Source: Strigops habroptila (Eukaryota > Chordata > Aves > Psittaciformes > Psittacidae). From it: 64,000 bases of DNA. Shown one piece after another: positions 47,934 to 59,543 of the stretch. The position numbers and the translations under genes were made by a program. Numbering within the stretch: position 1 is the first letter of the stretch; each line of letters opens with the position of its first letter. The notes under the pieces are model-generated. The model saw nothing but the letters and a program-made list of their open reading frames with translations. It did no database searches and was not told the origin of the DNA. The stretch is from contig NC_044282.2 of the NCBI RefSeq assembly GCF_004027225.2, forward strand, positions 51,552,576-51,616,575, given 5' to 3'.

Positions 47934-49122
47934 CTAAAAAAAAAAAAAGAAAAAATTTATAAAAGAGAACTGAAATTTGTTCCAAACTTTAAAAAAAAAA
48001 AAAAAAAAAAAAAGAAAAAGCAACTTCAGAACATTCTAATTTTCCACAAAAATTGTCCTGTCTTACACAGGTCACAGCAGGAAGTCAGTCATAGGACCAA
48101 TCAGAACAAGACATATTTATGTTGTTTGAGCCAAATCAGCATCAAATACACATGGCCAGAAAGTCTGCCTCACACTGACCTCTTTGCACCTTCTATGCTT
48201 CAAATAAATTATGACCCAAAAGCTAACAGTTGCAAGAGGAGATTTCCCCTGCCTTCCCTTCTCACCTGAGTGCCCCTATCTCTAGGTTGCAGAATCAAGT
48301 TGCATTTTCATAGTTCTCCTGTCCCGAACCTGGCTTCCAGTAGAAATAGTTGCTTTGCTTCTACAGCCATCTCTAACCAAAGTAATCTATAGCTGAATGC
48401 TTAAGCGTTCTTTTACAAAAGATGAGATGTGGTTTCAGTTCTGAATTCATATTTTCTGCTTCTCAAGTGAATGCTGAAGCATTAAGCTATTACACACTGC
48501 CAACAATTTTACTCCAGCACCTCTGAAAGGAAAAGCCTGGGGCTTTTAGTTACAGCTTCATGTAAACGTAAACTTTTAAACCTCCTCTCCTATCTTTTTA
48601 TTGATTACCCTAAACTTGTTATCCACTCTTGCAGCAAACATGAATCCACTTTATGAACGTTTAATAATCCACCTGTATGTCAAGGTCTTTATATTGTATA
48701 TTCAGGCATATCACCAGAAAGAAAGAAAAAGAATTATCCTCACTCTTTGCATGACAATGATAACTAGTTTCTGTAGAATTTTTTGCAATCAACTCAATTG
48801 TTCTGTAGGATACTCAAGTGCCTAGTGGAACTAATACACAAGGACTGGGCAACATGCAGGACATATCACTGTTAGTTAGTTCACAGACAGTGGTATACTA
48901 CTGGTAAATTACTGCTAAAATTTCTAATCTGTTTTTGTAGGTTTGGGGATTATTATTTTTTTTTGTTTACATATGATCTCCTCAGTGCTCTGCTTTTCAT
49001 TCAAATCTGGTAGATCCAGCAGGACAACAGAGAAAACAAACGAAAACAGAAAACTGATTAGCTAACCTGAATCACAATCACTGTAACATGTTCAACCTTA
49101 AAAATAGAACAGTTTTACTTAC
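47934..49122 (-). other. SMC6: SMC6 intron 3
   Basis: A 1.2-kb AT-rich intron with A-rich tracts near its end (47937-47948 and 47991-48013) and otherwise nothing I can recognise on either strand. Confidence 0.7.
47991..48013. repeat. poly(A) tract
   Basis: Twenty-three consecutive A in SMC6 intron 3, preceded by a second A-rich tract at about 47937-47955. Confidence 0.75.
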
Positions 49123-49228
49123 GTCTCCCCATCTCGAACAAACATTTTTAATGAGGAACCTCTGTTAGTTGCAGTGGCTTTTCCACCAAGTCCAACAATA
49201 AGAGCAGTTAATACAGAACTTTTTCCAC
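49123..49228 (-). CDS. SMC6: SMC6 coding exon 3 (end of Walker A)
   Basis: Residues 87-122: the exon opens within the P-loop, giving [19 protein letters not shown], then [14 protein letters not shown]. Human has [34 protein letters not shown]. The lysine and serine bind ATP phosphates and magnesium. Acceptor TTTACAG, donor GTAAGT. Confidence 0.97.
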
Positions 49229-49413
49229 CTGTAAAACAAGCATTGTATTTTTTTAAAGGAGTTCTTGTAACTCTTTATCCAGTTCACCCATATTACAGAT
49301 TTTTGACTGCTTATGTATTTATGCACTAAAAGTACAAATTCTGTCCTTATTGAACAAACATGTAAAATAGTGATAATGCTATAAAAATATCTGCCATTTC
49401 CAAGGCTCCTCCT

Positions 49414-49438
<25 letters not shown>
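49414..49438. repeat. poly(A) tract
   Basis: Twenty-five consecutive A followed by A-rich sequence to about 49475, in SMC6 intron 2, just before the LTR fragment at 49545. Confidence 0.75.
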
Positions 49439-49444
<6 letters not shown>

Positions 49445-49544
49445 GAAGAAGAAAAAATAAAGAAAAAAATTAAACATTTTTGTTACTTCTATTTAGCAAT
49501 TTGCATTCAACAAGATGTCCTATCTCAGCAGGAAAGAATCTCCC

Positions 49545-50340
49545 CTCACCCCTTCCTTCTTTCCCAGCTCAATTTCACTCCCAACTTTTCTACCTCCCCT
49601 ACAGCAGCACAGGAAGGGGGAGAATGGGGTTTGTGGTCAGGTCATCACATGTTGTCTCTGCCGCTCCTTCCTCCTCAGGGGAGGACCCCTCACACTCTTC
49701 CCTTGCTCCAGCATGGGGGTCCCTCCCATAGGAGACAGTCCTCCATGAACTTCTCCTAAGTGAGTCCTTCCCATAGGCTGCAGTTCTTCATGAACTGCTC
49801 CAGCGTGGGTCCCCTCCAAGAGCGCAGTCCTTCAGCAATGGACTGCTCCAATGTGGGTCCCTTCCATGGGTGCAGTCCTTCAGGAACAGACTGCTCCAGC
49901 ACGGGTCCCTCACAGGGTCACAAGTCCTGTCAGCAAACCTGCTGCAGCATGGGCTCCTCTCTCCACAGGGCCACAGGCCCTGCCAGGAGCCTGCTCCAGC
50001 ACCAGCTTCCCACAGGGTTACAGGGTGCTTCAGGCATCCCCCTGCTCCAGCGTGGGGTCCTCCATGGGCTACAGGTGGAGATCTGCTTCACTGTGGACAT
50101 CCATGGACTGCAGGGGAACAGTCTGCCTCACCATGGTCTGCACCATGGGCTGCAGACAATCTCTGCTCTGGCGCCTGAAACACCTCCTCCCCTCCTGCTT
50201 CACTGGCCTGGGTGTCTGCAGGGCTGTTTCTCTCACACATTCTCACTCCTCGATCCTGCTGCAATTGCTGTTGCACAATAACTTTTTCCCCTTCTTAAAT
50301 ACATTGTCCCAGAGATGCTACCACCTTCACTGATGGGCTT
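49545..50340 (-). mobile_element. Avian ERV LTR fragment with about 45-bp tandem subrepeats
   Basis: A GC-rich block in an AT-rich intron. From about 49700 to 50140 it is made of around ten imperfect units of 40-50 bp, each built on CTGCTCCAGCATGGGTCCC, CATGGGCTGCAG and TCCTTCAGGAAC. I recognise this arrangement, and the flanking CCTCCTCAGGGGAGGACCCC and CTTAAATACATTGTCCCAGAG, from an LTR type repeated in bird genomes, usually read in reverse to this strand. Two long overlapping frames (49760-50281, 49851-50333) are products of the repeat and of GC content, not genes. It lies in SMC6 intron 2. Orientation and family name are from memory. Confidence 0.75.
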
Positions 50341-50634
50341 GGACTTGGACACATGCACATATAAGTACACTTAGTTTAAATATAAAATTTATGTATGATT
50401 TAGCTATGAAAAGATTTATATTCACAGCATCTTTTGCAAATCTCCAAATTTAAGAGCTAACCTTTTCACCAGCCTTGAACTACTAGGATAGACTCGTGTG
50501 GTTCCAAAGTCCAGAAGTGAATCCATCTCCATTAATAAAAGATGGCCAGCAATTCTTTTTCAAATAAAAATTACACCTTCTAAATTATTAACGCAAGGGT
50601 TCTTTGGCAAATAAATTATGCAATTAATACTTAC

Positions 50635-50752
50635 TTCCATTGTTTCCAACAACAAAATTGAGATTTGATCCAAACTGAAAAGGCCCCAACATTGAATGGC
50701 ACATGAAGTTCTTCAGCTGGATACTTTCAATTATCCCAACTTCCCCTTCAGT
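50635..50752 (-). CDS. SMC6: SMC6 coding exon 2 (start of Walker A)
   Basis: Residues 48-87: [20 protein letters not shown] then [19 protein letters not shown]. Human has [41 protein letters not shown]. The P-loop (83-90) is split between this exon and exon 3 at its serine codon. Acceptor CTTCAG, donor GTAAGT. Confidence 0.97.
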
Positions 50753-51370
50753 CTGAAGATTAACAATTAAAACTGATGTTACGCATACATTTTAATGATA
50801 CAGTTAATCTATTTTAAATATAATGAGAATTCAAATGACTGAATGATATAAAACATCAATGGTTACAAGCTATGAGGAAATCAGAAAGGTTTCATGACAC
50901 TATAAACTTGCTTGCTACACAGCAGTTATGCAATAAGAGGAACAGTTACCAAAGCTGATCGCTCACCCGTAGTAACATTGCTCTCCCCATAACTAACTTA
51001 TAATTAATACAACATAAACGATCATAGATGCTACAGTTATCAGAGAAGTAATAAAGAGAATCATAGAGAGACTGTTTTGTTACTTGAATAATACTATTTG
51101 TCAGAATTCTTAGTATGGCCTAGAACAAGGGAAATTAAATTAAACCAGGAAGGCAAAAATGAAACAAAGTGGGACAGCCCACTGTTCAACTGGTGAAGTA
51201 TTGTTTTGACAGGAAACTCTTTTTATCACTGGTGCTTCAGAAAAGCAGTATTTTCTAAGAAAGCAGAGTCCTCGGGAAAAATAAACAAACAATGGCACGG
51301 AACAGCTGCTCTTCAAGAAAACGAAGTGAGTAATGATACTTCTGTGTACCAAAAAGCAACCAAGATGTCT

Positions 51371-51583
51371 TACAGAATAGACTACCTCAGCTGGAAGGGA
51401 TCTACAACAATCGCCTAATCTGACTGCCTGACCACTCCAGGGCTAACCAAAAGTTAAGGAATATTAAGGGCATTGTTAAAATACCTCTTAAACACTGGGG
51501 AATCAATCACCTCTCTAGCAAGCCTGTTCCAGTGTTTACCATGCCCTCAGTGAAGAACTGCTTCCTAATGTCCAGTCTAAATA
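51371..51583 (-). mobile_element. Old CR1 LINE fragment
   Basis: A diverged CR1 3' region on the minus strand: CTCAGCTGGAAGGGATCTAC, then CTCTTAAACACTGGGGAATC, AGCCTGTTCCAGTGTTTACC and GAAGAACTGCTTCCTAATGT. The order matches CR1. It is in SMC6 intron 1. Confidence 0.85.
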
Positions 51584-52151
51584 CACAAGACATTGTATGC
51601 AAATACATGTATTTGCCATCTCAGAAATTATTTTTTTAAAAATCCTACATCAAATTAGAATTCAACTATTACAGAAAAGCAGAAATAAATAGTATTCCTG
51701 TTTTCAAGTTTCATTTCCATGAAAATAAGTATTTCAAACATTAGAATTTTTTTAGACATTTGAAAGTGTCAGCTATGGAAAACAAGTATTTGGTACTTCT
51801 TTTACTAAATGATTTGGTTTCTAAATATTTTCTCTGCTGTTACTACAACCATAAACCAAATATACCACATTTCTATCAAACAAAATCCATTTCCTTTATT
51901 TGGTTTTTTGACAACTTCCACAGAGTTCATTCTATAAAACCAGAATATTGTTGTTTTATGATTGACTGTTATAACTAGATGACCCAAAACAAATAAGATA
52001 ACTTATGAACTTATGCAGAAGTCCTCATCAGCACTGGTTCCACCTAAGTCTACACAAAAGACATTTATTTCAACATCACCCGAAGGCACAGAACTTTTCT
52101 ATATCAACTTTCTCTTGCATCTTTCCCCTCGTGGCTTTTTAAACAACTTAC

Positions 52152-52292
52152 CGACAGTGAAGAGAAACTATCAGCTGATGACTGCGAATTTTCCTCTTCA
52201 TTAGATTCATCGCTGTGATCATCTGTGTATTCTTGTCTCAGCCTTTTCTGGGATCCAGGCTTTGAAATACTTTCTTCCTTTCTCTTACCCAT
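52152..52292 (-). CDS. SMC6: SMC6 coding exon 1 (start codon)
   Basis: Residues 1-47: MGKRKEESISKPGSQKRLRQ, then an acidic, serine-rich stretch ending DSFSSLS. Human starts MAKRKEENFSSPKNAKRPRQ. The start is the ATG at 52292-52290, only five bases after a good 3' splice site (TTTTTTAG ending at 52298), so the 5' UTR is mostly in an upstream exon. The N-tail is disordered and nuclear-localisation-like (KRKE, QKRLR). The donor is GTAAGT. Confidence 0.95.
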
Positions 52293-52297
52293 GAGTA

Positions 52298-55200
52298 CTA
52301 AAAAATGAAAGTAATGAAATATTGTAGCTTTCAGTCTCCTAGAGGAAAACATACCTACAGATCATAGCATAGACATACTAATTTATTTAGTTTAGTAAAA
52401 GAAATATTACAATCATAGCACACACTGCAACAAATACTTTTTCAGAACAAAAATTTCAGTGAATTTAAGCCTAAGCTTACTATGAAGTTGTATTAGAACA
52501 AAAGAAACACAACTTCATTATTCTAATCAAGCTGAATTTGTTTGTTGATTAACAACAAAATCAACCTTGATTTCGTTTTCCTTGGTACATTAAACTTTGG
52601 GATATTTGCTAGAATTGGTTTTGGTTAGTTATGGAGTTGAAGATTAAGTTGTAAAAAGTACATAGGTGCCATAGTATGATCAGTAGCATCAGTGTAGGTT
52701 TGATTAAAGTGAGCTGTGCAGCCAGAAAGAAAGTGTATTAACATATGCAGTTGACAAATGCCTAGAAACTTAATACAGAAAACACATAAAAGTTGAATAA
52801 AGGAAAATTTTGAGTCATAGCATTGGTCCTGTGATGATTTTTTTTAAAAATGGGGTAGAGTGCAGGAAAGAATGACCAGCACAAGGCACTGCATGTCCAA
52901 AGTTGACACCATGCGTCACAGTTTGAGACCAAATTGACTGTGTGAGACTAAACACACGGGCAGCTTGGACAGCAGAACATTTTAGTCACCGATACATATA
53001 ATGATAATGAGCGATCACTTCCTTGTCCCATAGGACAGATGGGACAAACCAGGCAGGTCAGCCTAACAGTTCCTGATAGATCTCCTGTGTGCTGGAGGTA
53101 AGATGGCACAGTCCGCGAGGAAGCTGGGTGGATCAGCACAGCGGTTCCAGCTGTGCAGTGCACAGCTCAGGACCCCATGAGGCCTCCTCATTAAAGCACT
53201 AAGGCCCTCCCAGAGCTTCTCTTTGGGTCTTGCTCCACATTCGCTCTTTAAATATTTTCAGATTAATAACTTGGAGAATGTACAGAGAAGTCAACAAAAT
53301 AAACACTATTAAACTATAAATCTTATGACTAAAGTTGTAGTTTAAAATAGTGTTGCAATGGAGAGGAGCAGTCTTTCCTCCCTCTGCCTCCTCTATTTCT
53401 GTCTCATCTCCCTGAGTTCAAGCAGCTCTTTACACAGCAGAATAATAACCTATCTCAGGGCACTAATTCTACTAAAAATTAATGCAGGAAAAAATTTTTT
53501 TCTTTTTAAATTACATAAGTTGCCCAACCATTTCACCATGCAGATCTGTACATTGAGATCAATGAGCAGAAAGAGATGCTTCTTTGAGTTGCTTCTTTTA
53601 CTTGTGTCAGATTAGTGTTCTCATCAGATAGCTTGAACTACCATGTACCAGAGACAATAGCACTTATTATATGAAACACTACAAACATCAAAATCTGTCA
53701 CATCATTACAAAGAGTATTTAATTTCTATTCCAGGTATTCACTATTTTATAAAATACAGTGTCTAATAATTCCATGAATTTTGACACAGCATCTAACTTA
53801 CAAAGAAAAAAAATAATATGCATCTCTTCCCCGTAAGTGCAATAAACAAAATTCAAAGCAAATGCAGAAATGCAATAATCTTCCCATCTGACATTCTTGT
53901 AATAGTTTTGTATGGCAGGGATTTTGGATCAAGTACTGGATTATTATTATGTTCAGTAAATATTTACAGGGAATCTGTCATTTCCATTTTATGTTACATA
54001 GTTTAATACCACACACAGAAATCAAGGAGGAAATACACTTCATGATTCAGCTTACGTAACTTTTGCTATGCTACTTTCGGTTTCCTCCACAAACAAACAT
54101 GTCTTCATGCTTAAGTACTCAGACCAGAGTCACTTCTACTTGGAATTTATCCATCACCTTAATATGAAGGCAAGCATTCATTCAATCTGCTGTTCCATTA
54201 AAATGCCTCTCTAGAAAGAAGGGAAAACACAAAGTTTAAATGTTGTAATTATTAATGTGGGAACCAAAGATCAGGGCTATGAGTTCTATCACAATACCAT
54301 TGGGACATTTGAAAAAACAGAACATAAGAGTGCAAAACAGAACAAAATAACCTAGAAGAGAACTCACTCATGTAATCTAAGCATGACGAAGGCAAAAGGC
54401 AGGACAGTCTGCGCTGTGGAACTCTTGAAGAGCTAGTACTGCAAATAAAACTTAACTGGAATTGCAAGCAAACACTACTGAAGTCGCCTTGGAAATTATT
54501 ATGGCAAGTGCCAGTGGTTGAAATAGCTACAATGAGAACAGGAATAAAACCTGGACCTACAAATTAGGAACAAATAAGGGCCAGGCAGACCCAATTATAA
54601 AAACATCATAGGTTTATTACAAATTACTAGAAGTAATAGTTACACACTTAATGAGAGCACAAAAGGAAAACTCAATACCCAAACATGCTGTATAAGACTA
54701 TTAGAACTATTACATGTTGTAGTAGAAAAGTAATTGCCCTGTTAACATCAAAGTATAGGAAAACAGGGGCTGCATGCACTGGAAGCGACATGAAATGCTT
54801 CCCAAACATGTTCCAACTTAACCAAGGGCACCTCTTTCTGCAGTTTCCATTGTGGTGTGCTTCTACAACTGTTTTCTCCTTTCCCTACCTGGCTGGTCAC
54901 AGATGGCCTCATCCAGAGCAGACACAACCAACCTACGGCCACCAAAGCCACTCCACTGGCTTTCTAGCAGCCTTGTGCTGGCCTGGTGTTAGGGAGGAAG
55001 CAGCTGGCACTCAAAACATTCACTTTAACCACTCTGCACGCAGCTACAACCCAGACTGCCTTTTTTCCAGTTAGCAAACAGAGATAGGTAGAAGACATCA
55101 GAGCAGACCTATGGCAGGATGAATGGAAGATAGGGGAGGAAGCACAGGGTGGGAGGAAGAAAAGAGCTGTGGTCTTCTGCTGAGTTGTAGCACACTGTGT

Positions 55201-55997
55201 TTGTTCAAACAGGCACAAAGTGACAAGCAAGTGAGAAATTAACTCTAGAGTTTATAATAAGGAAGGAAGGGAACTCAAAAGGCACATGTCTCAGAGGACT
55301 GAAGTGAGAAGCCTAGCTTCATACGCAGCAGTGGAGTGCTGTGTTTTTAGGGGCTATCTGAGACAGAGGTCCCAAGTTAGACTACGTGACTCTGACATTC
55401 ATGACTCCTCTTTGAATACATCTGGAGCCAATGCACAGAAAGTCTGTACCATCCCACCCAGACAACTGGAAAACCGCTGTCTGACAAACAACAGCGCAGA
55501 AGGCAGCTCCACCTCCTCTTGTAGGAAGGCACAAAGGAAAGAGGGGGCAGAAATTCCCCTCCACTCGTACCTCCAATCCCTCGGTTATTTGTTGCTTGGC
55601 CCCACAATTTCTCCATACGACCTGAAATGACCCAGTGACACCGGTGCCTCCGCGGATGGAAAGCCTGGGCGGCAGCCGCTCCTCGGTCCTTACCCGCTCC
55701 CCGCCCCCGATCTCCACAGCACCGGCTACCACCGGGCAAAGCCGGGCAGCCGGCGGTGAGCCCTCACCCCGGGCAGGGCAGCCATGCGGGACAGCGGGTG
55801 GCAAAAGCCCGCTCTGGCTGCTAATGTGCCCCCACAAAAACACCAGCGAAAGCGGGGGGATGCAGGCACCGCCACTGCCCTACGACCAGCCAACTGATCT
55901 CCCTCCCAGCCGTCCCCTGCTCCCAGGGAGAAGCGGCGCGCCTGGCACCGGCCGCCAGGCCCCGCAGCCCGCCCAGGCCGCCCGCCCTTCACCCTAC
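52298..55997 (-). other. SMC6: SMC6 intron 1 in the 5' UTR (inferred)
   Basis: This lies between the start-codon exon and the CpG-rich promoter. I see no repeat I can name and no coding exon in it. The segments 52920-53220 and 54740-55620 are less AT-rich than the rest and have frames on both strands with no known domain. An alternative 5' UTR exon could be hidden here. Confidence 0.55.
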
Positions 55998-56150
55998 CTC
56001 TCCTCAGCGCCGTTGCAGATGGGGCCGTTGCAACCGCCGCCGCCGGCTCAGGCCCCGAGCCCCGCACAGCGGTGAGGGGCGGACCCGGACAGAGCGCAGC
56101 ACAGAGAACTACCCGCCTGCGACGGAAGAGCCACTGCCAGCGCGGGCGCG
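55998..56150 (-). other. SMC6: Candidate SMC6 5' UTR first exon
   Basis: A donor-like site on the minus strand (GAGAG|GTAGGGTG, with GT at 55997-55996) lies inside the CpG island and would join to the acceptor at 52298. Transcription would start somewhere near 56100-56200. The choice of donor and start site is inference; no transcript evidence is available. Confidence 0.35.
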
Positions 56151-56166
56151 GCGCCTGCGCGCTCCC

Positions 56167-56203
56167 GCCCCGAGCGGGCCGTTCCCGCGCGTCCGCCATT
56201 TTC
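56167..56203. repeat. Promoter module, copy 1 of a 37-bp direct repeat
   Basis: GCCC-GAGCGGG-GTTCCCGCGCG-CCGCCATTTTC arrangement. It matches 56217-56253 at 34 of 37 positions with a spacing of exactly 50 bp. It contains one E2F-like and one YY1-like core. Confidence 0.85.
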
Positions 56204-56216
56204 ACACCCCCCCCCC

Positions 56217-56253
56217 GCCCTGAGCGGGACGTTCCCGCGCGACCGCCATTTTC
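56217..56253. repeat. Promoter module, copy 2 of a 37-bp direct repeat
   Basis: Second copy of the module, separated from copy 1 by a C-rich linker (56204-56216). The E2F-like and YY1-like cores are both intact. Confidence 0.85.
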
Positions 56254-56361
56254 GAGAGGACGGGGCGGACGTTGGGTCGTTCCGTTCCCTCCCTTCTGCT
56301 GCGGGGCCTCGGTAGCTGGTGAGCTTGGTGTTCCCGCGCCTCTCGGGGCTCTAACCGGGAT
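56254..56361 (+). other. GEN1: Candidate GEN1 non-coding first exon
   Basis: A good splice donor (CGGGAT|GTAAGTTTA, GT at 56362-56363) follows the promoter modules on the plus strand; an alternative donor (CTG|GTGAGC) lies at 56319. Either would splice to the acceptor at 59505-59506 ahead of the GEN1 start codon. The transcription start is not visible. Confidence 0.4.
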
Positions 56362-59300
56362 GTAAGTTTATACTGATGCCCTTCCCCCTTCCTCCACTGA
56401 AGGTGCCCCGGCCTCAGCTCCGCCGGCATCCCCTTGCGAACTGGCAGCGCTGCGGGACAGTGTGCCCCAAGCTTGAAGCCGGGGTGGTGAGCCCGCAGTC
56501 CTCAGCGGGCAGGGAGAGCCCTCTGGAAGGCTCCTCGCCTCACAGGGGTCAGGGAAACCTTGGTTTCCGTCTCCGCGGTGCGTTCTTGCCGCTAGTTGGC
56601 ATTAAGGCGGGAATTTTGAATGCTTGTGTTCGAGACGCCTGTGAGTCCTGTTATTTCGCTTTCAGGCAACCTCTCGATTTTGTTTTCGTCGAGGGGCGGA
56701 CACACATAAACGTAGGAGTTTGAGGAGGCATCTGTAAATGCTGAAGCGTGTCACTGCTGTGCCTCAGGTGCTCGGGTTTACTGGTAACGCTGTGCCCAGT
56801 GCTGTGTATCGCGGTAGCACAGAGGGAACGGGAGAGTTGTTACAAACGTGTTGAGAGCTTTCTTTTTCTCCCCCTCCCTTTTTGTTTTATTTTTTAAAGG
56901 CCTGTTGGTCAGACATAAAGCGTGTGCTTGGCACTCTTTGCAAATTACCTTGGCAATGGGTGAAAGCATATCTGTGTGAATTAAATTTCAGCGTTAAATG
57001 TATTCTGTAGTTATTTTCAAGTAGCTGGCTTTTCTGTCTGTGTGAAAAACTTTATAGAGTAAAATACAGTCTTAAAACATAATTTATAAAACAAAAGAGC
57101 TGTGCTTTATAAAAGCACATACTGGCCCAATGAGAAATGGGAAGGTTTTTGAGTTTATATTTCCTGTCAATGATCTTGTAATAGCATGATGTCTTCAATG
57201 ACTTCAAAGTATATGAAAAGAATCAGTCTCCCTTCTTTGGAAGTTACCATCTCTAAGCACATCAGAGGTTTGTAATGAACAAAGCTCCTCAATAAAATCT
57301 GAGTAGACAGATCGTTCTTATTAAAGGTAATAAAGCTGTTTGTATAGAGGATCCAATTCTAAGTATTTCTAAGTAATTCTAAGAGGATCCATATTCTAAG
57401 AATATGCTCAAGAACCCAAAGACTGGTAGGTCTCAGAGGCTTTCATAACTCAGCCCTAGATATATATTGAAAGCGGTAAGGAAAACTTCTCAAATAACAA
57501 TATTATCTCATAATGGGAAAAAATGGGGTGGTTTTTTGTTTTTGTGGTTTTTTTTAGTTTTAAATTTTTTATACTTTTTATTTGTAATCTTCTGAAATGT
57601 TAAGTGTTTCTAGTGTGTTTGTCTTTCCTGTTAATTAAGTAGCATGTAACAGTCCATAATAATATTTGGCAACCAACCAACGCAAGAGGTTTTTTAAGAA
57701 TTTGGGTTGATGCAGACTGGCAGGAACCAAATGATAACATTAGAAAAGACATGTCCCTTTTTTTGCTAGGTGTTCTCTTGTTAAATCTCACTGAAGCTGA
57801 ATATTACACTTGTCTTTTGAGAAGGTTTGGATGCCTTTTTGTTGGCCTTCCCTGTTAATCAGAGAAATTGGTCATCCCGGACTTCAAGAAATGATGCCAT
57901 GTATTTGCATGTTTTATTTGTGTGTTTAGCTCCTTTTATGTGCTTGAGGTGTAGCAATAGCAAAAGCAATACATCTATGCATACAGCTAAAATCAGGTTG
58001 AGTGATTGTAGTAGTTAAATGGATTGGAGAAACATGATTTCTGTTGAAATTAAATCTTAACGTGAGAACTTGATTAAAAAACAACCTGGAATTGATTAGC
58101 TGCCTGGCTTTAAAACAATTTAAAGGTATAAACACACCCTACAACGACAGTCTTGTTTGTTCCGACAGACTGGTGGTGCTAAATGTGGAAGGCTGCTGAA
58201 TTTAACGTGGCCGTGCTCACTAGAGGCCACAAGGTGGCATAGCTCCTCGTAAGTCTTAAACTGATCCCCGGGCACGGGCAGCTACCTTATCCACTCATGG
58301 TTTATTCAGAGGAGGGTTTTGTTTTATCTTGAGTACACGGTAGTTCCAAAATCAGAAAGACAAATACAAAACATTTCAGATTTTATTTCATTTTTATCTT
58401 CTGATATTGAGGGAGAAGAGGGAAAAATAGAGAAATAAGCATGAGGCAAACTTTGTACAATAAGACAGTGCAGGAATAGATGGGTATCGTGAGGGGGGAA
58501 AGTAGAGTATATGCTAGAGGCCTTGTATAGAGCTGGCAAGGTATGAAAACAAGAAGAATAATGAAAAAGAAGGAGAAGAAGAAAACTAAATCTGGTAATG
58601 TGGTAGCATAGAGAACAGAGCTATAGAAGTAAAGTTAAATTAGAGACAAAGAAATATACCACCTAATGGGTGTATGTTTTCAGCTGGCATTCATTATAGG
58701 TAGCGCAAATCACAGCATAACAAAATTAAATGGTAATAAACATACACACTGGTGTGTTTCTGCAATCACACCATTATAAATAGCAAAATGCTTGCTGAAA
58801 GGGACCTTTGGAGGTCTTGGTGCTGATTCCCTGCTCAGAGTAGGACTTCCACACCAGTAGTGCATTAAACTGGTAAGACAGTATGCCGGATGGATGTTGA
58901 AAATCTCCAAGAGTGGAGATTCTGTAACCTCTGGACAACCAGGGCTGCTGTACCCCTTGTCATTTTTTTCCTACAGTCCAGCTTGAATTTCCCAAGCCAG
59001 AATCTGTGGTTGTTGGCCCTCTTTATATAATCTTGGAATAGTAAGGAAAGTTCAAGTTCTGTTTTCATCGTAAATATTCCTCAGGTAGCTTTACGCTACT
59101 TGTGTTTGAACAGAAACATTTTAATGTGAGTCCTGCCACTTCGGATCTGGAAGTAATTCCCTCAAGAGATGTGGTTTTCCTTTTATTTTACATAAAGCTT
59201 GGGTTGTGCATATGCAAGAGACACACGAGACTTGGGAATGAATGACTTATACACATACACTGAGTTTGTTTTTATTTATGTTCAAGATATTAGCAATGAA

Positions 59301-59506
59301 AATGTACAGTCCTAAGAAAGTATTTAGTAATAAACCATCTGTGAACTGGAGTCACTACATGCTTAGAAGGCTTGATTGTAAACGTTCTTGGCTCATAAAT
59401 ATTGAGTCATTATCAGTTTTACTTTTATTTTCTGAGCCTCATGTTCATGATACATCATACTTCATGCTATATTCTGAAAGTATTTTATTTTGCTTGGTCT
59501 TCACAG
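56362..59506 (+). other. GEN1: GEN1 intron in the 5' UTR (inferred)
   Basis: About 3.1 kb with an old CR1 fragment at 58797-59045 and otherwise AT-rich sequence. No coding exon is recognisable. Confidence 0.6.
58797..59045 (-). mobile_element. Old CR1 LINE fragment
   Basis: A diverged CR1 3' region on the minus strand: AAAGGGACCTTTGGAGGTCT, CCAAGAGTGGAGATTCTGTA, ACCCCTTGTCA, and CTTTATATAATCTTGGAATA. The order and phrases match CR1. It lies in GEN1 5' UTR intronic sequence. Confidence 0.8.
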
Positions 59507-59543
59507 CTAAAACGTTCATGCTGACAACAAAGAAGCTAGAAAA
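59507..59543 (+). other. GEN1: GEN1 5' UTR part of exon 2
   Basis: It follows the acceptor GTCTTCACAG (AG at 59505-59506) and precedes the start codon. It contains an upstream ATG at 59518. Confidence 0.8.

Larger units (their letters stand above)
24129..52292 (-). other. SMC6: SMC6 gene, complete coding span (26 coding exons)
   Basis: SMC6 is one of the two ATPase arms of the SMC5/6 complex, which with NSE subunits compacts and holds DNA in the nucleus and acts in recombination repair, replication-fork stability and silencing of extrachromosomal DNA. I resolved 26 coding exons whose phases all match, totalling 3288 nt: 1095 residues plus TAA (human has 1091). Order along the protein: acidic, lysine-rich N-tail; Walker A GNNGSGKS (83-90); N-terminal coiled coil (about 225-470); hinge (about 490-680); C-terminal coiled coil (about 690-920); [11 protein letters not shown] signature (from 993); Walker B with DEFD (1021-1024); C-tail. 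All introns are GT-AG. No frameshift or stop is present, so the gene looks functional. Introns hold CR1 and LTR insertions. Confidence 0.96.
55620..56600. promoter_or_regulatory. CpG island, bidirectional SMC6/GEN1 promoter
   Basis: About 1 kb that is strongly GC-rich with abundant CpG, in clear contrast to the AT-rich surroundings. It lies between the divergently transcribed SMC6 (minus) and GEN1 (plus). Motif cores I can see: TTCCCGCGC (E2F-like) at about 56182, 56232 and 56331; CCGCCATTTT (YY1-like) at 56193 and 56243; GCGCCTGCGCGC (NRF1-like) near 56150. There is no TATA box. Long open frames on both strands here are a GC effect. Head-to-head SMC6/GEN1 is also the human arrangement, as I recall. 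Confidence 0.85.

Noticed and set aside
49760..50333. Two long overlapping open frames (173 and 160 codons) as possible genes
   Set aside because: They lie in GC-rich tandem subrepeats of an LTR fragment, have no domain, and overlap each other in different frames; the repeat explains them.
55377..56365. Several long frames on both strands around the CpG island as genes
   Set aside because: Frames stay open because of high GC. Residue use is proline/arginine/glycine-rich with no domain, and the region is a divergent promoter.
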